Source of the DNA: Alviniconcha marisindica
Lineage: Eukaryota > Mollusca > Gastropoda > Provannidae
Direction: 5' to 3'
Assembly (NCBI GenBank): GCA_018857735.1
Contig: JABMCL010001459.1
Span: forward strand, 267,001 to 331,000
Length of the DNA: 64,000 nucleotides
Positions 11,901 through 26,100 of this stretch are shown here, piece by piece. The notes under the pieces are model-generated. The model was not told where the DNA came from. It saw nothing but the letters and a program-made list of their open reading frames with translations, and made no database searches. The number at the start of each line of letters is the position of its first letter. Positions within the stretch are counted from its first letter, which is position 1. The translations under genes were made by a program, and so were the position numbers.

Positions 11901-14900
11901 TCATTTATTTTTCTCCCCTCCATCTGTTCCATAATGGACATGGGTAAGAAGATACACAGAACAAAGTCTGCAAGAAAGTAGAAAGCAAACACACACAATG
12001 ACTTATAAGCTCAATCCACTGTCACTGCATACTAAGAGTGGCAGGATTAAGCAAGCCTACCTAAGTACTTCCTACTTCAAGACAACTGTTCATTTATATT
12101 ATAGCTACGTTCAAGACTACTGTTTATTTATAGCTATGTCTTCAGCTGTAACTTTAAAGGCTGCTGCTTCTGTCTCATTTGTTTTCATTTGTTTTGTTTG
12201 TTTACTTGCTTGTTCATTTTCCTTTTGCATGTATTTCTTTTTTCCTACAGCTGATTCTCCTTCTTCCTCAAACTGCCACTGAAGGTAAAGAACCCCCATG
12301 CTACACCACAATTTTTATGCTGTAACGCGTATAGCATTCCTGCAATATTTGCATTACCTCTCAAATTCATCTTGAGGCCTAGGCAATGACCCACAGCTCA
12401 AGTACTTTGCTGCTCCCATAGCATTTTAAGGTCTCACTGCAAAGCAACAGACACTGCACAGATGTATCACCACTGGCGGCCACCGTAACAATGGACAACT
12501 CAGCACAACTAAACTTGCATACCTAGAACTCTATTAACTTGAATATTTCAGTCAAGGAAATAGTCAGATACTCTGCGCAAACTGTTTGTGGACACAGCAT
12601 ATCCAAAAGAACAGAGCGTAGATTTAAGTTCAGCATTCACAAACTCTGTGGCATTTAACAATAATAATAATGGGTACTTAGACTGAGAGCTCCTAACCCA
12701 CACAGGCATTAAGTGCTTACACTGTCTTTAAATGTACGTTTCCAAGAGTCAATGTATGCCCCCCCCCCGCCATATCTCAGGGCAATGGGACTAAAGAAAA
12801 TATTTTTTCAAAAGACAAAGGCTTTCATGGAAGATTTGAAAGAACTGACACAGGCAGAATGATGGATAGAAACAGGGAGTTGGTTCCTGTTTAGAACTTG
12901 CAAACTAGTTTTCTGACTAGCCAGTCATATCACCTCATCTTTTATGCATGCACGTATGGCCCGTAACAACAGCAAATCAGAACACATTTTGTCTTCCATT
13001 TTGAATCAGAGGTTGTAACTAGCTCATGTTGGTGAATTCATGACATAAAGCCGACTTCAGTAAAGGGCCCACTGGTTTCTTTGCACCTCATTAAAGCAAA
13101 TATATCAGGTAAACATTAGTTAATGGCAAACACAATCATTTTGCTGATGCAAAACTTGGCATCACGGATCAGAATCAATGCTATTCATATATATATACAA
13201 TTTAGAAACTATTCTCTTTGTGCATATTTCATGGTCATGGTGACAGTGCAATAAAGACATAACTTTAGGAAGATATGTGCAACTGAGAGCTTTGCAAACT
13301 GAACAGAGTCTAGTGGCACTCACTGGGTCAAAGAAAAAACAAATGCTCAGTTGTTCCACACTCCAAATGAGACAGTGCCAACTGCAACTAGTATTTAAAT
13401 GTGTCTGTGGAAGTAGAACCAGTGAGCATTAAATGATTAATTTTGGACTGATCCCTAGTCCAAATGATTAATTTTGTACTGATTCCCAGTCCTTACCAGT
13501 TTCTTGAAGTAAATTTCCTCATGTGCTGCCTCCATCTTTCCAAAAGCTCCACCAGCTTCTCTGTTCACAACAAAATGATCAGGGTTAGGGCTGACTGGGT
13601 TGGTCAATATTTAATAGTATTAATAATAATAAAACATTTGTCAAACACAAACCTCTAACATAAAAATAGAGCATGGTGCACTGTGCAGAAATCAAACTTA
13701 GACACCCACGTTCAGACACAAACTAGAAAATGACAATAATAATCACTACAAACAATCCCCAAAATCAAACAGCAAAACCTGCAACACACACACCAGGCAT
13801 GTATGCACACACCCACACACATACACAAAGTCAACTGATTAAAATTAAAAAATTGGCCTGGGTTGATCAACACTTGAACTGTGTCATGACATTATTTGGA
13901 CCAAGTTGGGCCCTGTCATAACACTTTCTGACTGATCTGTAAAACACTAAGTTCTAGGCAAGGGGACGCAACTGGGGCTGTGCAAAGTTCTAGCACAAAC
14001 GTGACCCCAAGCAAAAATGCACACTGGCCTGAAAACACTGAAACATGCCAATATTTCCATTTGCAGGCCTTGTACTTTTTGCTTTACATTTAAATGTGAG
14101 CTCCTATGGGTGCAGCCATGTTAGTGCACTTTTGACCAATGAAGAGCCAAACATGATTGGTTCATAATGTACACTTCTATCACACGTTACTTCTGTTCAC
14201 AACATTAGACTTGGTCAAAATGGCAGCACCCCTGGCTATGTTTTCATGACTTTCACATATATATATATATACTTTATATTTCATTCCTATTGATTAGACC
14301 CACGGTGCATGACGCTTCTTCACTTTGGGCCCAGTTTGATGAAGGGAAAAAAAGGCAGGAATCCACTTAAAAGATGTATTTGTCTGTCTGTCCACACACT
14401 CCCACAGCAGACTCTTTGTCTCTCCTTGGGTTCAGCCAGAACAGTTGGAGCAGGATGGTTGCAACCATGATAAAGGTTTCCACATCTAGCACCAAGTGGT
14501 AGCCGGCGCCCCACCTCACTCTTGAAAGCTTTTAATCTCATGACTGCATGCTGCACTGTATTGACTGGAGGATAGCATGAGTCTGATTCAGCTTCCAGAT
14601 GATTATAATTTGCCTCACCTAATTGCAGCTGCATATTTATCATTATCAATGAGAATGCATCATTACAGGTTTGGTTCAAAATCAACCAGTCTTTTATTTA
14701 CTCTATTGCTATGCTTTTAGTTTAGACCGTGAGGAAAATATGGCGGATGCTCTTTGGGCAATGAATATTAATTGTGGCATACTGACTGGCTAAAGTTCCA
14801 TTCCCCTGGATTCCTTCCACTAGTAGTGACAGAATACTGACACTGTATACTGAAGATGGTTTGTCACTGGAAGAAGAGAACATCCGAACAAAAGAGGAAA

Positions 14901-16396
14901 AGAAAGGGATAGAAATGTCCATCTCACCTCACTGTGCCACCAGCACCACCACCCTGAAGCAAAAAGAGGCAACGTTCAGGCTGGCTTCTTTACATGATTT
15001 TGTTACATAACACAGAGCCTTGACATTAGGGCTATGTACAGTCTTGACATCTGTTAAATAAATATGGTACAACTTGCAGAAGATTTCCACTGGTTATGTC
15101 TTCAAAGGTGCAGATTACATGGTCTCCACTTAACAACCAAGTGAATTAATGAGATCAAGCGCATGTTCTTTTGTCTGTTGTAACAAAGGATGGTTTATGT
15201 GAGAACCTGGAAAACAGGTCAAATGACTTATAAGATGGTACAGTGTCATGGTGGAAACTGTAACTTAGGCAGTTTCACAATCTGCTTATTGAGGTTGCTG
15301 CTGAAAATAGAAAGTCAGGCGTTAAAACAAAATCCCTTCTATTTGCTACTGTCCTGGTGGATGCTTTCTCATACACGTGAACATAAACACCACACTGAAA
15401 ATCTTTCTGTGTATTAATAATTAAAGCATAATTGCAAAAGCTACATGGAAACCATAATGAATAAGTCCTCATAATTCAGCATGCTGGTCAAAAAGTCAAC
15501 TGTATTTTGTTCTGAAACTCTTATTCATGAAGCAGTAAACTAGATCCTTTTGGTTTTTTGGTTTTGTTTTTGTTTTTTTCAGTACTAAATGAAAAACAAC
15601 CAAAAATTGTTCATGCTAGTTACACAGAAACCACAATGATAAACAAGATTTTTTTCAGGGTAACCAACACAATTATTTTTAACTGGCTTGATTGGTAAAA
15701 AAATAATTCTAAATGCAGCTATGTTTGATGATCATTGTATATTTGACTACTTGATGGCTTGCATTTTCATAGTTGGCTCCAGTTGACTATAATTTTCAAT
15801 GAATCACTGATATGCTGCATGCTCTCATTTAGTTACATCTGCACAAGAAGAAATTGAACAGCTGCATGCTCTCATTTAGTTACATCTGCACAAGAAGAAA
15901 TTGAACATTCATTTGTCATCTTTTGTGTACTTTCAACTTTGTTCATGTGACCATGTCACCTGAACTTGTGTTTAGAACTTTCCAGAGATTCTATACCATG
16001 TCCACATGTTTACAAACTTGCTTGGAGGGTTTGGGATTTGTGAAATGGATTGTATCACATTAATTAAATGTGGAATCAATACTGAGTGATCACAGCAAAT
16101 CTTGCAAAATCAGCATTATTTACATTTTTCAGTATGGGCTGTTTATGAACTTAAATGCCCATGCCCAAGTAGTTGCTATTTTGCTCATTTGTATCTGCTG
16201 CTGTTTTATATATTATTGTGAAATTGCGACTTTCATATAATTTCCAAGCGGTTCCAAGTGGAGATGAAAGTAACTAATGACATGCCTTTTTTCTCCCATC
16301 TTTTTTTTTGTAGATGAGTCTGAAATCTCACAAAAATTATTTTTGTTTGTTGTTTTAGTTGCTGTTGTTGTTGCTGGGGTTTTTTTTGTGTGTGTG

Positions 16397-16464
<68 letters not shown>

Positions 16465-19400
16465 ATTTGTTTAGCAAAGCTTGACAGTATGTGGTCTCTC
16501 AGTATTGTTCTTGAAAGGTGAGCACCTAAAAAAAAAACGTTCCTGTTGTTCCCACTGACTATCATGCATGCACACATAAAGTCTCAATATTAGTGGTCTC
16601 TCTTTAATGATTATGGGATGGAAAAATTCTCTTCAGTAATAATTGCCTCTGAGCCACTGACAAGTTCTGCCTGAGCAAAACGTCTGGCTGGCAATCAAAA
16701 CAAAAAAAGTGGATCCTTCCCGGTTCAACTCTTTGCTTGTGTTGTGGAAACACTCCGGTTTTCTGGGGTTATCACTGGACCTGAATGTACCTTGCACAAA
16801 GAACTGAATCAGACCCAGAAAGAGCATCATGCTCCCAAGTAGGTTCTCTACGGAGTAAATGACTTTCTCCTTTTTTATTTCCTTTCTAGTACCAAAGAAT
16901 ACATTACTCTCTGGTGCCTTTATAGGCATGCTTTCATGAGCCAGTAACAAAAGGTTCGGAACCGAAGTGGGACACCAACTGAAAACCAAAGTCAAATCAA
17001 GATTTTCTCAACCATATCAAAACATGTTTGAAGTAAACATTTTCATCATTTAAAAAAGAAAAAAAGAAAAAAAAGGTTATGATCCATGCGTATCATGATA
17101 TGCAGTATTGCATAAAATTGGGGGGGGGGGGGGGGCAGCTCAGCGCTGAACATAATGATAATAATGGACACAGCAGATGTTATAATAGTTACATAGTACA
17201 GAGATAAAGCTTTTGTATTTTGTAAGTTTTTTGTGAATTTTATTTGATGCCAATGGAAAATTCATCACAGGAAAAATGGACATATTTTGCTTTAGGTACA
17301 TGTATTATGCAATCCTTGTGTCTGCAAGTAACATTCAGAAAACTTGTAGAACAAAGGACTGTCTCAAACACAGTAAAAGACTAAAACAAAATAAAGCTTA
17401 CAAACCAAGAAAAACTTATTTCAGAGTGCCAAACTGCAATAGCAAATGCAAGAAAATGCAAGGCTTACACACTTCAACAACTCTGAAAGGATGAAGGTAA
17501 AAGCCGTGAACACTTGTATCCAGATTACGTTCACCCACTACAGAACACTTGTTGGATGTCAACAAGTCTCTGTTTGGACATGAAGCAACAGAAAACAGCC
17601 TCTCAAAAATGCGACTCATCTACAACTGTAACTTTAGAATCAATCCATGTGCTAATTCATCAAACACTACAAAAGCAGAGAGAGACCAAAGATGAATGGG
17701 CACAGTTACTCCTTGTCCTAAAATTGTCCCCTTCCGGCTCCTCAATGAAGACAACTAACAGAGGCACACAAACCAACGTCTCTGGCAACACTTGCAAGTG
17801 ACACTTACTCAGGAGTCAGAATGAACATAACAATGGATGAACGTAACAAAGATACTGGGCGCAGCAAGAATACTCACAGTGACACTCGCCTGATTGGGGG
17901 GACACTGTCGGTGAAAAGTGAAAGTGTGACACTGGCAGGAACTGTCTGCAGTATTTTTAGGACTGATCAGCAGTGATGAAATGTACCAAAACGGAAAACA
18001 GATGAATGGACAGTTTTCAGGTTTCCAGTTTCTGAATAAAACTCTGTACGCAAGGAAATGCCAGCAACAAAAACTATTGTTGCTTTTGCTGTTTGATTAA
18101 TAATATGCAAATCAGGATGCTGGCCCATAGTGAAAGCAGTGTTGGACAGTAGCAGATGACCACAGAATATCTTATCAGGATACTGGACACAGTGGATTAT
18201 GTTTGTCCACCGCATTACTGAGTTGATTTTTCTGGAATGAAATGGTACACCTGGGGTGCGACTCAGTTGGATGTGCAGGGAAAAGCAGGAAGAGTCTTAG
18301 TGATTATACTTCAAACACACTAACACAACATTCATTCCATCTTGTACCTTTTTGTCGATATGGTGTGCTGTATCAGATAATTATTGTGTAAAATAATCAA
18401 CATTTGTGCAAACAATTAGCATAATTGATCTTAAGTAAAAAAAAATCTCCATCAAAACTCACACATAAATGGCAAAATGGTGCAGGAGAGCGGGATGAAC
18501 AACACTTACATATAGTTACAAGCTACCCGTTTCCAACAATCATAATCGTCTTAAGAAACCACTACCATCATTGTATTAACCATTTCTCCCAAAATGGTGT
18601 GCTTCTTCTGTTTAATGCAGGTGTATCATCCTTGAGTTACTTTCATTTCTATTTGGGACTTCTGACTCAGTTTGAATGAGATCTCAAAATGAGGTCTCAA
18701 TTTCAGAGCAACACACTTGAGAAAGGCAAATCAAATTCTTAAAAAACTAAATAGAAACTACTTGGGGTCAGTTTTAGATTCATAAATAAATCATACTGAA
18801 AATCTAATAAGTAATGTTGATTTTGCAAGATTTGAAGCTATTAATCAATTTTGATTCCTGTGTATGTAGCTAATGCAATCCAATCAATTCTACAAATGAC
18901 AAACCCTCCAAGCAAGTTTCCAAACATACAGGCAGGCTGTAGAATCTCTGGATCAACACATGTTCAAATGACATGGTCACATGAATGAAGTACACAAAAC
19001 ATGATCAAGCAATCCCTGGTTTCTGCTCATGGATGTCACCAAAAAAGAGCATGCAGCATTCTGTCAGTGGCATGTAAAAATTATAGTTAACTGGAGCATA
19101 CTTTGACCAAAATACAGTAAGTATTCAAATCTACATAGATTATAAAACATAATAATTAATATGCAACACATACTGCCTCAATCAATTTTCTCTTTCTCCC
19201 TCTTTATAAAGATGTGAGTGTCAAAGAGAGATGGTCAAGTGAAAGCACTACAAAAAGCACTACAAGGGATTTCCCCAGTACTTTAATTTTTATTTATCAT
19301 GTAATGACGTGCAAACATGCCCCATTTTCTTTTCTGTGGGGGTATTCCACAGTGATGGTTTCAACTTGAGGAGGGCAAGACAATGTAAGACAAATGTTTA

Positions 19401-20806
19401 CTAATGTCAAAATGAAACTGTGTTTCAGTGTTTGCACTGATAGCAAACACTACTAGTACTACAGCAGGACAAAAGCCCGTCTGTGTTTTTGGACAGTTAC
19501 AACTTACATGATCAAAATAAGCGTTTAGTTTTTCAATGTCCACTTTATGCTATGTTGCTCTGTGTATAATATGAACCGCCAACATCCTCCTCCTCCAACC
19601 CCACTGATATCATTCATGCCATGACTGACTATGGCGTGAATAGGTGAACTGGTGCCAGACTGCATATGAATAAGTCAACTGGTGTGCCAGGCTGCATATG
19701 AATCAGTCATTTCAGACTTTAATCTGCCAGTGTCAATGACTTACAGTACGACCAACACCCAAGCCAATCCCTGCATGTCAAACATTTCTCTGAGACACTG
19801 ACAATGTTTCCCTTGAAACAGGCTGACCTGGCTAAAGTGCTAACCTTGGTGCCCAAATGAGCTTTAGTTTAACTGGCTTTGAATCAACCATAGTGACATC
19901 ACTCACAAACCATGGATCAATTAACACCTCTACATGGGTACTTCAGGACCCAACATGGCAGTCAAAAATAAAGCACTTCAGCAACTGTCATCACATAACT
20001 TGGTTCTGTTTGTTTGTTAGGGGATTGCAGTTACACACTTGATATTATATAATTATGACCTGTCTAGATATAAAAGAGTATATTTTTACGTAAATATCTG
20101 TACAGATGAATCCAAGGATAATGTACAACTAATTTTTTTATTTTAAGACTCAATAGAGGCAAAGCTCTTCACACACTGGAGTCAACCAGACATGCACGCT
20201 TGATCAACCAATACCAAACTACAGTAAATACTAAATACTGCCATAATAATAATGATCTCACCTTGCCGGCTCCTGACCCAAATTCTCCAGCCATATAGCG
20301 GACTCTGGAAATAGAAGATTTAAACAACTCAACAACACATTATATCATTGTTAACTGAAAACGTTTGAAACAATCCTGATATGGCTGATGCTGCTGACTG
20401 GGCATTAAAAACCAAGGGTCACACTGACTTTGAATAATTTGCATCATGTGACACACAACTATTATGTATCACTATCATTATGAATAGCACAAAAAATGTG
20501 GACAGCAGATCCAATACTAAAATGAGCCCACAAAGCCAAAATGACTTGGTCGCTTTACTGTAGTTGTACTCACAGCAGACAAAAATAGTAAACAGAAAGT
20601 CCAGCAGTGCTCAAGAATTAAAGCAAGCGTTTTTGAATATAGGCACACCCATGAAATTTGACTCAAATGTGAAAAAATCCAGACAAGGTGTTCCAAAATA
20701 TAAGTTTGCATAACAATTAACATGTCACAGTCAATGAGCAAAACCTGATGGATGCACGCATCAAACACAAACTGACAAAGTCAAAGGATAGTGCCATTGG
20801 CATTGT

Positions 20807-20857
<51 letters not shown>

Positions 20858-23114
20858 GACTCAGTGCCAAAAAAATAAAAAATGGGGGGTCTGATTTTTG
20901 ACTGTCAATAAAATCTGTTTCAAACACTTTGTCTTGTTGTTGCTTTGTGTGTGCGTTCATAATTGGTCAGTATCACAGTGGAAACAATATGAGCTCCAAA
21001 TCTGGAGCAGCTGGAGAAATATTATTTTTTGAAAGTGAAAAGCGCCATGAAATTCGACCCCTGAAAACGGACACGCTCACGGTGTGTGCTTTCGATGCTT
21101 TCATTCACGTACATGACGAATCAAAACATTACCTCAGTCACCAATTTGCACAGAGAAGATATCGCTTTACACAGTGCATATAAAATCGATTATCACAAAG
21201 TTTTGTTTTTGGAGTTAGTGGCTCCGAAATATCCCTTGGTCGAACGTTATGTGTGTTGAAATGTTTCATGACCAGCATCCGCAGACAATCTAGTGAAGAA
21301 CGGACTTTCTCTTTCGTCGAAACTTTACTCCAGTCACTGTGGTACGTCACTGCATCAGGTGCCAATGTTTTATTTTACTGCCAAATGTCTGGGTAGTTTT
21401 TAAAATATATCTTGACATTCTTCATAAAATTGTTGCAATAAATAACGTGCAAAAACGTATTAGATTAAACAAGCAAAATGATTTTTTTTAGTTTTTGCAC
21501 TTTTGCACTACTTCCGGTCAGCAGGCTATGTTATACATCCGGGTCATTTGCTTTTAGCACATGGCCGCATGGAAGAGACGTTCTGATATGCGAAAGGTGT
21601 GTGGTAATATTTTTGAAGACCATAACGTTCAACTTTATTTAAACGTTCATCGGAGATTTAGTCAAATCTTCCGCTTATACGATGATATTTATACTGGTAT
21701 ATGCTGAATCTTTTAAAAGTATCGGAATGTTGGCATACGGAGTGAATTGTTGTTGCTGTCGATCTAAAGTTTGTTCAGGTGCTTTCGAAAATTTGTTTTC
21801 ACTGAGTTTCTTACAACATGAGTGCGTGTTGAAATCGTAATGTGCAACAGCAGATTGGTTATAAACAGCATATTCTGATCATACTCTTTACATTTTTTGC
21901 TTGTGCTTAACGCAGTTCGTTTTGTTTACAAACTACTTCTTCAAACAAATCATCATATATGGTAGACAATTCGAATTTGCGCAGGTTAAAGTCGTCAAGT
22001 TAGATGTTGAACATTACGATTACAACACGAGCTGTGGAAATAATAACGTTCGACATAATTATAGTGACCATGCCTGTCTGCCTTCCAGAGTTCTAAAAAT
22101 GTAAGGTGCTGATCTTAATAGCATTATTCTTTGGCTGTGATTTTTTTTAGCAATATTTATTACAATTTTTTCTATTTATTATTATTAATTCTTTCACTTT
22201 GAAGTTAACTGTTCAACTATTTTTGTCCTAGGCACCCGAGTCAACATGACCAAGAAACGCATGGATGCCAGGTTGTGTGTGTTTTCCTGTGACACCCAAA
22301 AGCAGCAAAAGTTGCACTCACTCTTACTTGCTCCATTTTCTCTTACAAAACACTTACTTGTTTGTTAAATAATAAGTATTATTTATTTTGTTATGAAAAA
22401 CAAAGTACCATGTCGTCTATTTAACATTATGTTATCCATTACAACAAAATTAATGCAGCAAAAACTGTTCACATGGAAATAGTTATGTGTCTTTATACTC
22501 TACAGTAATAAAAAGTTACTGATTTAACATTTTCATCAGGAAACAAACAGCATTGTACATCTTGTTGAAATAGTAATGTACGACATATTTCTTACATCAT
22601 TTGCTGTTTATGTCAAGAAAGCTTCAATTTGAGAGAAAAAATCATAAAATCTTCCTTGTCACATATTGTTCTATTAAAGAGTAACTGTTTATGTTTCAAA
22701 ATGTGTTGCTTTTTATTCATTTAAAAATGTTCAAGATTGGCTGTATGTTGAACGTTATGTACTGCAACAAACTATGCGTAGCTTGCTGTTCTGTGTGACA
22801 CAGAACAACAACAGTTTACTTGGTAATACTCATGTGGATCACATCTTGTAAGATCAGTTAGGTTTTCACAGTTAACTGCATGATTAGCAGCACAGTGATG
22901 TGGGCTTGTTGTAATGTGTAATGTTCAACATCTTGTCACAAATCACACTGAAAGTCAAATTTCTCAGGAACGAAGAGCAGCACTGCCTTCTCCCTTCACT
23001 GGTGGATGACTTCACATGTGTTCATTCAAAAAATGCATTACTCACTCACATTCTGTCAACTTTATTTTCTAGTACCTCTGTCCTCTTTTCTTGCGCACCT
23101 TTTGGCACTAAGTC

Positions 23115-23153
<39 letters not shown>

Positions 23154-26100
23154 ATATATACATATGAAAGTGGAAATGTTCAGTAAATTTGCAGTTCACT
23201 AAAATTTGAATCAACAAAACATCTAAGTGGCATCATTTTTCAAAGATGAACAGTGCAGCAGCAGATATGTTGGCTGACCCAGTTTTGTTGACCACAGGCA
23301 CAGGACTTGGTAACAAGATGGAAGTTGAAACTGAGATTTCCATCATTTTATCTCTTTTGTGTTTGGTGTCAATGTAAATTTTTCTTTTCAGTTTTGTAAT
23401 CTTCTATCATGATTATCCAGTAAATAATGCTATATGCTGACATTATGGCATTGGGTCATTCCAAATGCCATTTCTGGGATGGTTTCCTCTGTTGAGTGCC
23501 TGGAAAATATCATTAATCAGTTTGGCAAGGACTGTGATTTCTGTTTCAGTCTGATATAGACTACAGAGACCAGCTCTTCTTCCAGATATGGGTTTGGTAC
23601 AATCTGGATTCAAAATAATCTTGATAATTTTTCAGAAAGGCACGTGCAGCAAAATTATACGTTTATACGTTCATTTTTTGTCATCCAGATTCAGGCCCTT
23701 CATTGACTGTCCTTGCAGTGTGACTGCTGGGCCACAGCTGAAGTGACTGTAAGTAGTGTAGAATGATGCAGCAACCACCAGTGACTCAGTTAGCCACAAA
23801 CTGGTGTTAACCATTTTGCATATGGTGATACGGCTAAAATGCACGTGGCACCCCAAAAATGCAATATTTATGCAAAATTTTGCAATGAGTACAAACCCTG
23901 AAAAACAAAGTATTACTCTGAAGTGACTGAACAACATTCTACTCAGGATCACTATGTACATGCTTACATTTTTTCATTTAAAACAATTTTCATCAAGATT
24001 AAACCTAGATAAAGTAGATTTTAGGTCCTGCTGTTCAAGGTTTAGGAGTCCAGGGCTGAAGAAACAGGCTATTCGCCTGAGATGGGTAGAAAAGCCTTCA
24101 AGTTCAAGTTAGTCAAGACCCCAAACCACTATCCTATCAGGCAAGTCATAATTTTACCTTCTGCAGTCAGGATTTCTCTGAATTTAGGAATAGTTTTTAA
24201 TTTGATCATCGGAGAAGAAATCAGATTCAGACTAATCAGAGCAGCAGGATCCACAGTACACAGTACACATCATCACCATTCTAACTTGGCTACATCTGTG
24301 AAAATGATGTAGTATGAAACTGTATTTGATATATATATATATGTTGGGGGGGGAGGGGGGGGGGGGGGCTCATAACATTTCCTGCAGGCTACTAATTTTT
24401 TATACAACTTTGTGCCAAAAGGTGCTCATACAAGGGGTTATGCACTTCAATTCCGACAATTAAAAATAGAAGAATGTTTAAACCATTTTTCTTTGAAACT
24501 GTGTGTTGAATAAGCATGGATAAATGAATATTTAGTACAAATAATTTTAGTAACCAGTCTTCAGGTGGTTTTAATATATAGTCATAGCATGCTGAAAAAC
24601 AAAACAAAAAACTGAAATTTGACTACCAAAAATGGACATTGATATATATATATATATACTGAGTGATCTTTGTCACTTTGCTTACAAACAAATTGCAATC
24701 ACATGGTGTATTAGTAACTGATAAGTACATGAAAACATGGGTCACCAGCACAGGAAAACTCTGAAAACAGTGGGTCTCATGATATACTTGGATGTCACTG
24801 AAAATGAATAATCACACTTAACCACATCCTGAATGGGCAACACAGATATATTATAATTTACATATATATACTACAGTAGTTCATCATCCCCTAATTGTCA
24901 CTCACAAAAGTTGCTTTCTAAAAATCAAAGGGACATTTTGAAACAAGTCATTCATTACAGGTCAATATTTTGACCTCTGCTTTATGTATTCTGAATCAAA
25001 TTCTGCTACTGCTACAGTGCTAGTGCTGCTTGTTATTACAAAATATTTTACTTTCTTAGTGGTAGAGAAGATGCATGTTATGAGGTCAGCTGCTTGAATT
25101 TCCCTAAAGTCAAAGACTAAACACACTAAACTGAATGAACTGGTTCTTCTGCTGTGTTCTAGTTCTTCTTCTTTCATGTTTACGCTCCTTCAGTCACAAT
25201 GACACAAGTTTTGCTGTTGTTGTCTTTTCTTTTTTCTTTTAAGTGCATAGGACTCTAGGAGCAGCAGCTAAATCTTGTAATTTTATGTATTCTGAATCAA
25301 ATTCTGTCAGATCTGAACTGAAAAACAACAATGATGAAATAACCTTTCCTTCTTCATCAGTTCATGATAATGTATTATAACATATATATATGCATCATCA
25401 TAATTATGTGAAGTGAGACTGCCTCAGTGCCATGCAATAGTGCAAAGCGAATTAAAACATGATTTAACTAACTTAAAAGCTGGTTAGGTCTACATTAAAA
25501 TTTGTTCAGCTGGTGGTAGATATTAGAATTACAATTTTATTTATTTATGTTTTTAAATCAAGATTCTGATTGCACCTAGGCCTGTTGAAGTTGAAGGGTT
25601 GCTTTATGTCCCCAGAAACCGTAGGCTTATTAGGGACGGTCACCTCGACTTTCACACAGCTCCTGAGCTCCGACTAGGCCTGTCCTTCCATCCAACCCCT
25701 AACATTTTATAAGCAATGGGAGCAGCATCACAGCAAGTAAAGATAACAGTACACCTCTTCGGAGACAATTTTAGTGTTAACCGAAGTGGTCATAAGATAA
25801 GAGATACAAAAATGTGCCAATCCTTTTGGCCTGTTCGGTTTTACTGAACCATGAATGCAGCTTTTTTTCTTTTTTTTCTTCCTCTTTTTTCTTTTAAATG
25901 AAAGTGCAACTGACTTGATAACGCCGCAGAATCACGTGGGGTTTGTCTTCACGGGTCGCTCAGATTAACAGCGTGAAAAGTTTCTGGCGTTGTTACTTCT
26001 ATCTGTTCTGAAACAGGTAAAGACCGACGAAATCTGACGAAGGCCAACAAGGTCGGTCTGAAAACCAGTTGCTGGAATATTCCGTAAACAAGTCCGTACT

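Noticed and set aside
14320..14685. 121-codon minus-strand frame
   Set aside because: No recognisable family, and the composition suggests a repeat remnant. Not linked to IF1 exons in phase.
16233..16577. 114-codon minus frame with poly-HT
   Set aside because: Translation of the TG microsatellite.
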